NCBI GenBank assembly: GCA_000469685.2
Contig: LS997563.1
Location: 27,640,897-27,704,896, forward strand
Direction: 5' to 3'
DNA length: 64,000 nt
From: Haemonchus contortus
Taxonomy: Eukaryota > Nematoda > Chromadorea > Rhabditida > Trichostrongylidae
Shown: piece by piece, positions 35,501-45,200 of the stretch
How positions within the stretch are numbered: the first letter of the stretch is position 1
How the letters are laid out: every line of letters starts with the position of its first letter
Made by a program: the position numbers and the translations under genes
Notes under the pieces: generated by a model
The model's input: the letters and a program-made list of their open reading frames with translations, nothing else
The model's database searches: none
What the model was told of the DNA's origin: nothing

Positions 35501-38284
35501 TAAGAGAATCAACAAATCGCGCAGCATTAGCTCATAGCTAGTAGAGTAATCAGTAAAATGTTAGTAAGTTCGAAAAGGGAAGTTGAAGACAAATGGTTCA
35601 CAATGATCTCAAATTTGCGAACTGTACCTCCCACCCATCCTTCCCCCTCCAACCCTTGACAGGAATAAAAAGTTACAGCGCACTTACACTGGCATAGAGA
35701 GCAATTTATTTCATAGAAGGGATGATTTCAAAGCTATAACTAGTCCTATAAATGAGAAAATGGGCCTGAAACTCCCAAGTATTGCAGATATATGTCGCCA
35801 ATTTGTTGCCAGATAGCATAGCTGCTATGTCATTACTCATTGGAGAGTGTATTGTAGATGTGGATGGAGAACTAGTCACAACAATACCACAGGTAAAAGG
35901 TTATATATATATATATATATATATCAAGTTAAGGAATACGACTGATCCAACCAAAAAATCACAATAATCAAAATGAGTTGAACCAAATAATTTTCTGACT
36001 AATTGTCACCTAGAACTAGTTTCAGTTAGTCCAACTTCGGCTAATCCTAGATGAAATTGTGGTTTATGACACGCTAGCTATTATTTCGATCAAGTCTCAT
36101 TGTCAAAAGCTATATCTTCCATACATAGCATTTGAAGAACACAAAAAAGAGAGGTGGTAATAATAATGCACAACATCAGGAAGGTTTGAAGAGGAGCGGG
36201 GGGTACTCGTTTATACTGCAAGAGAAGAACATGCTTGGGATGCCACTTTTCTGGCCTCAAATCCATTTTTTTTTGTCTCCGAAAGATTCAGTAGGCAAGA
36301 ATGCGAAATGGCCGCATAATGTGTAGGGAAGGCCCTATAGTGGCACCTAAAAATCTCTCTGAAAGTTTCTTCCCTCGCCTACTCTGCCCATTTACAACTA
36401 AGCCCGAGTTGAACCTGACAGTGATGAGCAGAAAAAGCGAAAATACTTAATCGCCTGAGACTACCCGATCCCTTTCTCGCCCTCAGCTCCCACTCAGTGT
36501 CGCTCCCAGACGTAGTGTGAGCTCATGGATCAAATTTGGGTGGATTGCTTGTTCATGTGAAACTTGACCCAACGGTTGTGAACATAAGGTGAAGGTAATG
36601 ATTTCGTGTTTACCCTGCCAGAGCGGAACAGTTCGACTTGCAGACTTTGCTCTGAAGAGTTCAACTGCTTTAAAACAATCGTTGCAGATGACCAATTCTA
36701 TGGTTAAATCGCTGGAGAAAAATGGTCAGGTACGGCTACTGGTGGAGTCTCCCGGGAATGACATGCTACGTAATATGCTTCGAGCAAAAATCGCTGTAAG
36801 TTTAACCATGTCGTTGTTTGAAGAAAAAACTTTCATGCTTATCGGGTCCGTGAATTCTTCGAGTGATCCTGTATGACTCTACATGAATTCTACAGGAAAT
36901 CTCCTTTTTTTGCGGCCTACTCTCCATAGAAGGCTGTCTAAACAGGGGGCCGGCTTCAAGATAGGGTAGGATCACTACAGTACCATCACATCTCTAGGCC
37001 CTTCCTGATAAGTTGAATAGAAGAGCTACGTCAGACTCACTACCAATCAACCAATGAGAATGCACCCTAGGCGCCCAAGCTTCGCCAGCGCTCAGCAGTG
37101 CACCCAACCTGAACATCACCGTCAACGAACAAATACCTTGGATAAGACCAATTTATAATAGTATGAAGTAGAAGATGATAGTCTCTGATATCATTTCCGG
37201 ACCCATTGAATTCCACTATGAGGCGGAATTTTAGACTTATTCAAATGCTCAAGCAAAGTCAATTCTCCTCCAATCCTACTTTGCCTTGTTCTCCACCTTG
37301 ATTTAACTTTTCTCCCTATTGAACGTTCAGGCCGCTGTTGGACCATCGGAGCAGAAGGATCTGCCGCTTCCACCAGAGACAAGACCGTGGTGTGAAAGAG
37401 GCCTTAGCGCCTTGAAGGAGAAGGATCCGAAGCCAGTATATCGGGAAGCTAAGTTCGTATTTACAAAAGCAATCATGGTTATAGCAGTATCATACCACGC
37501 ACACCTTTGTCTACCAGTTGATTTGCGGCCACTCTGATGATTCCTTTGCTATCCGGCATCTCTGCCCTCATAACTCAAGCTTCTTGGGAGACACTATTTT
37601 AATCTCATGGCCAGGGACGGTATAGTTGTAGGTTTGGAATCAGAAACCTCGATAAGAAACAGCTGGCCTGCTAGAAAGACGTTGAAATACTCACAGTAGC
37701 TGTATCTCAAGTTGTGGGACCAATTCCTCCCTCGTCCCCCAAGACAGATTGCTGCTCCCCGGTTATCGGCTCATTTGGTTAATGTGCATCTCTTACGAGA
37801 ACAGAAGGGAATTCTCAAATGGATACCATTCTCAGCAATACGGCCAGTCAAATACCTTTGGCAGAATGTGATTTGAACGTTCGAATTCTTGAACGGCAGC
37901 CACTGCGAGGCAACTAACTAATTGAAAGTCATGTTGAGCACCACGTGAGGGTGGATCGCCATTTCTCCATATATCACAGATGGAATCATAATTGATCACC
38001 CAGCGACCGGCTAGATCGCAAGCCTAACAACTTTTTTGTTTTTTTATGATTATTACTACGTACAGGGGCAAGTCCAGCAGATCCAGCAAATTATCGAAGC
38101 AAAGAAATACACATTTCAATGAGAAAACAGTTGAACATGGTTACTACGAGGATCTACAGACTAGTCTTATTGTTAAGGTACCGTTCCAAAGAATCTGTCC
38201 TAGACTTTTCCCTCGCCATTCTTCTTATCAAAGCTTTTACAGGTTCCTCCTCCACGAACATCCACAGATAACCAGCCAGCGTAG
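32550..38284 (+). CDS. Tandem PDZ-domain protein of nematode type
   Basis: Exons are 32550-32604 (ATG MASIDKSDGGKSP), 32702-32778, 32836-33006, an unresolved exon, 34114-34252, 35788-35892, 36688-36795, 37331-37452, 38066-38177 and 38243-38284 (TAG); listed junctions agree in phase except across the unresolved exon. PDZ 1 (exons 2-3) has the peptide-loop-like ALGLIIKK and the hallmark CLGIVQSGDILYAIN. PDZ 2 (exons 34114-36795) has ALGLDVRVIDKK, then LIGECIVDVDGELV and KNGQVRLLVE. A linker rich in Lys/Ser follows, then a truncated start of a third module (YYEDLQTSLIVK) and a short tail VPPPRTSTDNQPA. PDZ domains bind C-terminal peptides and scaffold membrane or signalling complexes. Both carboxylate-binding loops read LGL rather than GLGF, as in divergent nematode PDZ families. 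A polyadenylation signal follows at 38352. No orthologue is named with confidence. Confidence 0.7.
33440..33580 (+). repeat. Family C-like repeat with a 17-C homopolymer
   Basis: TATAAACC, a GGTTTGTTGGTCTGTTAGACC run, then 17 consecutive C (33506-33522), then ATTATGATAAGAGGAGTGATATG as in the copy at 27455. It lies in an intron of the PDZ gene. The opposite strand is a G-run able to form quadruplexes. Confidence 0.65.
33640..33830. repeat. Dispersed repeat shared with 47480-47620
   Basis: The GGAAGATTACGGTGATTCTTGC block and its surroundings resemble the CAGTGGATGGTTACGGTAGTTGC region at 47560, including the trailing gaactc/gaattggag sequence. It is an intronic repeat in the PDZ gene with no coding role. 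Confidence 0.4.
34549..34807 (-). repeat. Dispersed repeat family B, copy 3 (inverted)
   Basis: Full-length reverse copy ending GCCCGTCTCCC, lying in an intron of the PDZ gene. Immediately upstream, ATCCCAAGAGCGGGTCACTG and GCTGGGATTTGTCGCCC form a small inverted pair not seen at the other copies. Confidence 0.75.
35903..35925. repeat. AT dinucleotide microsatellite
   Basis: About 11 AT units, 10 bp inside the intron after the exon ending at 35892. Confidence 0.9.
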
Positions 38285-38351
38285 AAATCCTACAATATAT
38301 TGAAATAATGCGAAAAAGCATCTGATCTATTGACTACATTAAATTAAGTTG

Positions 38352-38357
38352 AATAAA
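38352..38357 (+). terminator. Polyadenylation signal AATAAA of the PDZ gene
   Basis: Canonical hexamer 68 bp after the TAG at 38282-38284, in AT-rich DNA. Its position supports the modelled 3' end. Confidence 0.65.
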
Positions 38358-38399
38358 ACGGCTTGAGGTAGTGTATCAAACAAATTAAACATACTTACT

Positions 38400-39240
38400 T
38401 ACGTGCACTAGCTTTCGGAGTGTGGGTCCACGGAAATTGCGTCGTACTCTCCGCACCCGACCGTGCTCACCTGCACTATGAAGCGAAAGCCTTTGTCTGC
38501 GTTCTCTCACTGGGACAGTATTCCCACTGAGTAGTATTTTCACTTTATGTTTCACCAGTCGGATCGCCCGGCTAACGCCAGGCTCTCCTCCTTTTTACGG
38601 GTTCGCCCGGCTACGCCGGGCGCTCCTTCCTCCTGTTAGAAATTTGCTATGCGTAAATGACACTTCGGATTCTCCTTTTGCCTCGAAAGCTCTATACCCT
38701 TAGTATTAGCTTCGAATTGGGAGCGATTTTTTCTGTAAGCCAACCTCGCTGTGCCCGAAAGAACATCGTTTAATATCACAAAGGCGATTATTCAGAGAAA
38801 GAAGTATTCAGAGACTTCATCGCGGCTAAGGCTACTATGTTAGCTACCATCAATGTTCCTCAAGGCCATCATCAAAGGCTCTCCTCCTTCTTGGGGCAAA
38901 GGGACCTCGCCCGAAAAACATCAAACTATCATCAACATCAATGAAATACTTCCCCCTTTTTTCTAGGTTATTTCGCTGTTTCGGTGAGCGAGAGCATAGA
39001 CTATCAAATGCCTTAAAAGATGTACCTCCTTTTCTCTACGGATACATCATTGAATGTGAATCCAACATTATTACCGGTCGGATAAATTTTGCTAAGAATG
39101 GTATCAAAGCAAAGAGAAAGCGTGATCTTCTACTTGATCGTAAACTCTGCTGGGTAGCGGTCGTAATCTGATAGCAAGAAGTTAACCAAATTCATCTCCT
39201 TATAATCACACCACTTACCCTACTTGTCGAATGTTACATA
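38400..39240. repeat. Repeat-like intergenic region with GC-rich hairpin
   Basis: CGCCCGGCTACGCCGGGCG near 38606-38624 is a perfect 8-bp stem with a 3-nt loop; a decayed version (CGCCCGGCTAACGCCAGG) lies 40 bp earlier, each followed by CTCTCCTCC or GCTCCTTCC. An open frame at 38941-39171 has 76 codons but no motif or matching splice phase, so I do not call it a gene. Confidence 0.5.
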
Positions 39241-39289
39241 TCAAAAAGTCAAAGCTACATAGATCGTAAATAACAAAGGCGCTAGGAGG

Positions 39290-39930
39290 TGATTGGTGAG
39301 TGGATCTCCCTCTCTGAGGTCTCTTCTATTGTCAGTGTTCCCATCCTGCCCCCTCCTATTGATTGCTCTCCAAGTCCACGGGATCAGGAGTTATGGATTT
39401 CCACTAATTTGCCTCCTACCAAGATTGAACGCCCTATAGGCAAACTGAAATCTTTGGCACGAACTTCGTCTTCTATAAGCTGGGTCCCCCTACGATAAAT
39501 GTTCCCATCCTGCGGCCTGTACTCCTGCCAAGTTTGAACGCCCTAGGGCCTAGTTGACTATTTCGGGCAAAACCCCGCCCCCTGTGCACGGATTCTGGTC
39601 TTGCCACCCACCATAGGTGTTCCCGTCCTGTCGCCTGTGCTCCTACCAAGTTTGAACGCTCCAGGTCCACGGAGACAGGAGTTATGAATTCGCGTCCTAA
39701 AAATTTTTATCGTGCACGCCTCGTTCCCTGAGAACGGAGTCCGATCCTGCCACTTACCGAAGGTGTTCCCGTCCTGCCCTCTTTACTCCTACCGAATTTG
39801 AACGCTCTAGGTCCACGGGGACAGGAGTTATGAATTTCCGGTCAGACACACACACCGACACACACACACAAACAAACACACACACAAACACACTGACACA
39901 CCAACAGACACACTTAGCGAATTATATAAA
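39290..39930. repeat. Diverged tandem repeat ending in a CA-rich array
   Basis: The core GTTCCCGTCCTG...CTACCAAGTTTGAACGC, followed by GGTCCACGGGGACAGGAGTTATGAATTTCC, appears about four times (near 39335, 39500, 39615 and 39765). The last copy runs into an ACACACCGACACAC array like family C. I see no coding potential. Confidence 0.7.
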
Positions 39931-40961
39931 GTAGGATCATTTTGAAGTTGGTGTGTCAACAAGGCGAGATCTGCATGGTGGAAAGGAGGATCAGCCGAAG
40001 TCAAAACAGTTGACGGTAGAAGGCTCTCCTCACAAGCCACTTCATAAAAGTAACACTAAGTTCCCGGACCTATGAGCCTTTTTTGCCATAATTCTTTTCC
40101 TTTGAAAGGACGAGTTACCCTGCAGTGCAGACTAAGGTTCAAAGACGTTAAACACGATTGTAAATGTGAAAAAAAAGGTGCAGAAGCAGAAGCAGGCGGA
40201 AAGATCGATTGAAGTGACAAGTGATGGGATACTGACAAGTAACAACATGTCGAAACTCGTAAGTTCTCACAATCGCTCTTCTCCTGCGCCCTTTATAGTC
40301 AACCGGGAACAGGATTCCCTTTTTTCGGGGTTTCAGTGATTGTGCGTATACTGCTTAATTACCATCTCACTTCCATTTGTCATCCACGACATCTGAATCA
40401 TTACTGCCTCCAAGTGAGCTTGCATGGCTGATTTCATCTTTAACGTTTCCCAGTAGCTTAGTTTCAGGGAACACTCGAACAGTCTGACGTGGGAATAGCT
40501 CCGTAGGGTATGTCAAGGCCTGACGCAGCAACGGCCCACATTTTATAGGTTACACGGCAAATGTGTAGTGCACAATTTTGTCGAGAAATGTTTTCTGGTT
40601 TACGGTACTACGGGGAGTTGTGCAGTAATGCGTAGGTGTAACGAGACTTGCCAGCGAAATTCGAAAAGCTTTGAGTCCTTCCCGCTAGGGCTTTGATAAA
40701 TGCAGACTAATCTCCCCCACTCTCGGTAGTTGTTTATATAAAGTTTTGTAAACAGTCGGAATAACATCTTTGGGAGTAATACTACTGTTTGTCTGTAACT
40801 TTTATATTGTGAGTTCCTTCGTTGGGTCCAACGCCACCCAATTCGACGATCGTTTCCTAACATGTCTTTTTTTCTTTTTTCTTTTGTTGTATTGTCTTTT
40901 GGTATCTTGATTTTGGATCTTTACTAATGACTAATTTTACTTTTTCATGAGTACAGTAGCT

Positions 40962-41663
40962 ATGACGACTCTCCAACCTGTAAATCCAAAACCTTTCCTC
41001 AACAGTCTCACAGGGAAACCTATTGTATGCAAGCTGAAGTGGGGAATGGAATACAAAGGTAATAGTTCAAACCAGTATTCTGTGCTTGTTTGATCTTTTG
41101 ATTTGTCTCAATTCCGTGTCAGGAATACTCGTTGCTGTTGACGGCTATATGAACTTACAACTGGCCAATGCGGAAGAGTATATTGATGGAAATAATACTG
41201 GAAATCTAGGAGAGATCTTAATCAGGTACATTCCTTTTTATGTTGCTAAGGAATCAGCTGACTTTCATACTCAAAAACGAAATCATCCAGTGTAATGGCA
41301 CGAGGTTTGACTCTGGAAACGTGCTCACCACCCTTATGAGAACAGCTTTTGCAATGAGAATGCGACTTTGGCTGTTAGCAAATGGTCGGTTGCTCTCTGT
41401 TAGGAACTAGGCGAGATCGGCGGTTCCTTCTGGGCCACGTTTGCGAAAAGAAAGAATAAGACCGTTAGAGTCTGATCCATTGTTGTTGGTGATTTAGCAT
41501 AGTACAGTCTACCGAAATTTTTTCTGTTCGTGTTAGGCTAGTGTAAATACAGGAAGGCATATAGGTCCTCTTCTCCCACTGAATTGACTAATTTTATCAA
41601 TTTCATTACAGGTGCAACAATGTTTTGTACGTTGGAGGTGTTGACGGTGATGCAGAGTCGTGA
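40962..41663 (+). CDS. snr-5: Small nuclear ribonucleoprotein F (Sm F)
   Basis: Three exons: 40962-41058, 41123-41225 and 41612-41663 (TGA), giving 83 residues, close to the roughly 86 of animal SmF. It begins [20 protein letters not shown], then [10 protein letters not shown] (Sm1), [32 protein letters not shown] (Sm2) and a short acidic tail. These are the SmF signatures, and the family's NPKPFLN and [10 protein letters not shown] blocks are almost unchanged. SmF is part of the heptameric Sm ring on U1, U2, U4 and U5 snRNAs and is needed for pre-mRNA splicing and, in nematodes, trans-splicing. A 3' splice-like CAGTAG lies 2 nt before the ATG, consistent with a trans-splice acceptor. AATAAA at 41748 marks the 3' end. 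Confidence 0.95.
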
Positions 41664-41747
41664 AGAAAACCTTGTCCATACTTGATCTGTGTGTGTTGCT
41701 TGCTGTTGTTACTTTGATTATGTAATTAACTATCTGTTGTTTTTCAC

Positions 41748-41753
41748 AATAAA
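41748..41753 (+). terminator. Polyadenylation signal of snr-5
   Basis: AATAAA 84 bp after the snr-5 stop codon. Confidence 0.75.
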
Positions 41754-41954
41754 ACACTCCATCCTTTCTGTACGAAACTGAAGTAAATGCTTGATACATC
41801 TGATGCTTTCGTTTGATTCGTGGTGATCCATTCTTGGAAGAATAGAGTATTGATTGATAGAGAGAATTGCATCTGTTGGGTCGTATGATACGTTGTTAGT
41901 TGTCAGTGCACTGGGTCTTCTGCTTCACTCTTGCCTGCTCATTCGATCAAGCCC

Positions 41955-42055
41955 CTTCGTAAACTAGGAAAGCTTCCATTCTCGTTGTGGCTCGAGAATT
42001 AGAACCTGATTCGTTTGGGAGGATAAAAGCACTGTTCTGGATCAGCGTGGTTCAG
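41955..42055 (+). mobile_element. SINE 3'-body fragment
   Basis: GCTTCCATTCTC...GGGAGGATAAAAGCACTG follows the order of CCTTCCATTCTTCC...GGGAGAATGAAAGCACTG in the SINE at 18699. It is truncated at both ends and sits between snr-5 and the NYN gene. Confidence 0.5.
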
Positions 42056-42144
42056 GTGCGATTTCGGCTGGTTTTGAGTTTAAGAGCTTCGTCAAGGAAC
42101 TGCATTCCGGTCGAGTTCTCTAACGCTGAGCGCTTTCTTTCAGG

Positions 42145-42228
42145 TATCTGGAACGGCCAATTGCTAAGTTACTGGAGAAACACCTGAAGGCTCAATTCAA
42201 GTGTATCCCATTTTATGAATGTTACTGA
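42145..42228 (+). CDS. Orphan terminal exon (possible alternative snr-5 end)
   Basis: After TTCTTTCAG the frame reads as natural protein (YLERPIAKLLEKHLKAQFK) and ends CIPFYECY then TGA, three bases before the next gene's ATG. The acceptor is in phase with the end of snr-5 exon 2 (AG|G), so it could serve as an alternative last exon. It might equally be a leftover exon or the trans-spliced leader region of the downstream gene. Not recognised. Confidence 0.3.
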   Translation, partial: YLERPIAKLLEKHLKAQFKCIPFYECY

Positions 42229-42231
42229 GAG

Positions 42232-45200
42232 ATGACAACCTCATCCGAGGATCCGCGTAGTAGCGATGCACAGAATCAGCAACCTATCCTTCGTTTTAGT
42301 TCTAGCGAATCGAGCACTTCAAATACGATGCCTCAAACAGAGGAAGATTCTGGGGAGGAGTGGGCAGAGTGTAGGACTAGCAGCAATACTCCTGACAAAG
42401 TAGCTTTTGCAAAAGAAGTGCTCCGCGAAAAGTTGCTTGTCGGTGAAAATTCCCAATCGCTCTTTGCAAAGGGGATGAGAACGAGGAGCGATCGCGAAGA
42501 ACATTCTGCAAGCGTTCCACCATCAGTGCACGAGCCCACATCAAAATCCGATAGAAGCAAAATTTTCGTAGGTGGTGCTCTGTTTGGAGCTGGTTTTCCA
42601 ACTCGCCCACCATCTTCTGACGATGCAGTCGGCTTTCCCAAAGAGGAAGAATATCGTCTTCCGAGGTATCGAGAGGCTAGTGATTCGGAATGGGATGCAC
42701 TGGCGGAGCAAGACAGGCAGAAAAGGCAGAAAGCCGATAACGCCTCGAGAAATGTTTCTGCTCCCCGTAATGTCCGGCGTAAAGGAACTTCTGCCACCGT
42801 AAGCTATTCTCAGCTCGCGCTTTCCCAGTTTTTTTTCATTTCATCATTTCTTCTGTTTCAAGAGGTCGAGGAGTGAAGTGCCGAAAAATCCTGAACCGCC
42901 TACATCGCGTTCAACAGGAAACTTCTACGAACGGCGATCCGATTACCGTTACGAAGAAGAGGTTAGCAATGTATTGGATTGCATTGAGAGTTTAGTTCTG
43001 TAGTAGTGCGAGTGTCACCGGAAAGCGCCTTGTTTAGATGCATTATGACAGCAGTCATACACTAGAGTTCACAAGCTCGACTGTTTTTCTTTCTCTTTGC
43101 TGGTTGGTCACTTTTACTCGAACGCTGCAATTAAAACCTCATTAGCATTGCTTGTTCCTAAAACTCTATATACTCAGGACACGAATGTTCTTGGTTTTTT
43201 GCCGAACTGTAATAGATGTATTCAACACTTAAAAAAATAGTGAGATCCGTCTATGCAGCTGCATACTCTGTGCTCTTCTGGTAATCACATATGATCCTAT
43301 TCGACTTCTGCAGCAGCATTGTCTCCTTGAGAGTTTGGATATTGTTATTTATGTTGAAAATGCTTCAAATTCCGAACGATCCTGAAATAGATCTAGTTAA
43401 ATGCCTTCATCCAAAGTGAGCTAGTCTTTTAATGAATCGGGGCTTCTCTCGCCCCGTGTGACGTTTCGGAGTAAATTTTTAGGCAGCAGCAGTATAATTC
43501 TTTAACAGGCCCGGCTTTGCACCAATTCTAATGTAATAGATACTGCTATTGCCTCGAACTTCCAAACAGAAAGGTTCTTTTTCTGCACTTTTAATGACTT
43601 ATATCCCTTGTGATCAGATAGCTAGGAGCGAACAAAAAGAGGTTTTTCATTGGGATGGAGCTCTTCTAAAGAAACTGATGACTTTTCTATATGTCTAATT
43701 TTAATAATCAGAGTTTTTCTACTGTTCATATGCTTCGCTTATAGAACTATCAAAGCAGGAGGAATACGCAAGCGATGGCACGTGATGATGACTTCTTCAC
43801 AGGGAGATCGCGTCGGGAAGAGCCTACCCAGCAATCGGTAATGGAAACATTACGTACTTACTCCATTATGTTTTTATATTTTCTTCATACATTTGGTATT
43901 TAGAAAGTGCTCGTGTAATTTTTCAAGTTTTAAGCGTCAGAATTTGGTGTTCAAAAACTACTCGGGCAACACTTCGCGAAATCGAAGAACCGTTAGCAAA
44001 ATGGACTTTATGAATGCTTGTCGACAGCTCATAGGTTCTGAAAGCGAGGACGAGGTTTGTTATACAGCCTCATACATGTTATTTCTTAATCCCCTCTGAA
44101 GGGCTTTTGAATGTCACAGGTTAAAGGCGTCAATATATCGACTACGACTAATTTTAAGCGGTTTCTCGTTATTTCTTTACTTTCAGAGCTCCTCTGATGA
44201 CATCGATCGAAAGAAAGAAGGCGGTTTTGGGGCACGTCGTACTGACTCGAAAAGGTGGCATATTATCCCTTAAGGCAACTTTAGGAAGTGTATTCGTAGT
44301 TTTTTTTCAGCCCGGTGGAATGTTACCTTCCTATTCGACCCACTTGTTCTTCTTCCTTTCTGATTAATAAGTTTGTGAATGCCGACCTGAGTGCCGGAAT
44401 AGTGAGCATTGCAATATCTTTATGCATTATTTTTTCAGCATTTTCGTTTGAAATTGTATAGGTATAGGCAACCATTGCCTCGAGACTAATTTAGTTTTTT
44501 GCTTAAGTTTTGTGTTTTCCATCCCATGGTTATATAGTTCCTTTTAGACTCATCGTACTTATTATAATCGAGAATAGTTTTTAGGAATGCAGTGAGGTAC
44601 GACGTGCTGGTGATGCTGCACATATTGACGATCTTCTGCATAACATCGTCTACGAATACTTCTCTTCCACAACCTTTTCACTAGGCAAGATTTTTCCTTT
44701 AACCTCTTCTTTTTTTCATCTTTTGCCTTTTTGAACCTTCTATGTTGTTTGTTCCGCTAAATATTCGTGCCCCCACCCACCCCGAAAGTTTTTATTTGTA
44801 TACATTTCATTTACTTACGAAAACCTCCTTCGCATTCTTCCAGATATTTTTTTGTGTCAGGATTTTGTAGGTTCTGGTCTACGTTGAAACCAATTGTTCT
44901 CATAAGGGTTTCACCGAAAGCACTCATGAAGTCTTTTTAGGAACCCTTTCGGTTATTGTGGATCTATATCAGTTCCCTCCAGCACTTTCTTCGAGGCTTG
45001 CAGATCGTCTTCTGAGACCTGTTATAATAGGTAATATGGTGGCTTTGAATTTCCTTTAATTACACTACCATCCTATTCTTGAACGTGCGACATTCTTTTA
45101 ATTGAATGGGTTTTGCCTTGAAGGATTTTTTCGAGGCCGCTTTCTAAATAACTTGTTCACTTCAGATGGATGTGCAGTATCTGGCTGCTTCGATAAAGAG

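Noticed and set aside
38941..39171. 76-codon frame as a further PDZ-gene exon
   Set aside because: The PDZ gene ends cleanly at 38284 with a polyadenylation signal at 38352, and the phase of this frame does not fit.
42333..42797. 154-codon minus-strand frame
   Set aside because: Antisense shadow of the first NYN exon, which has phase-matched downstream exons.
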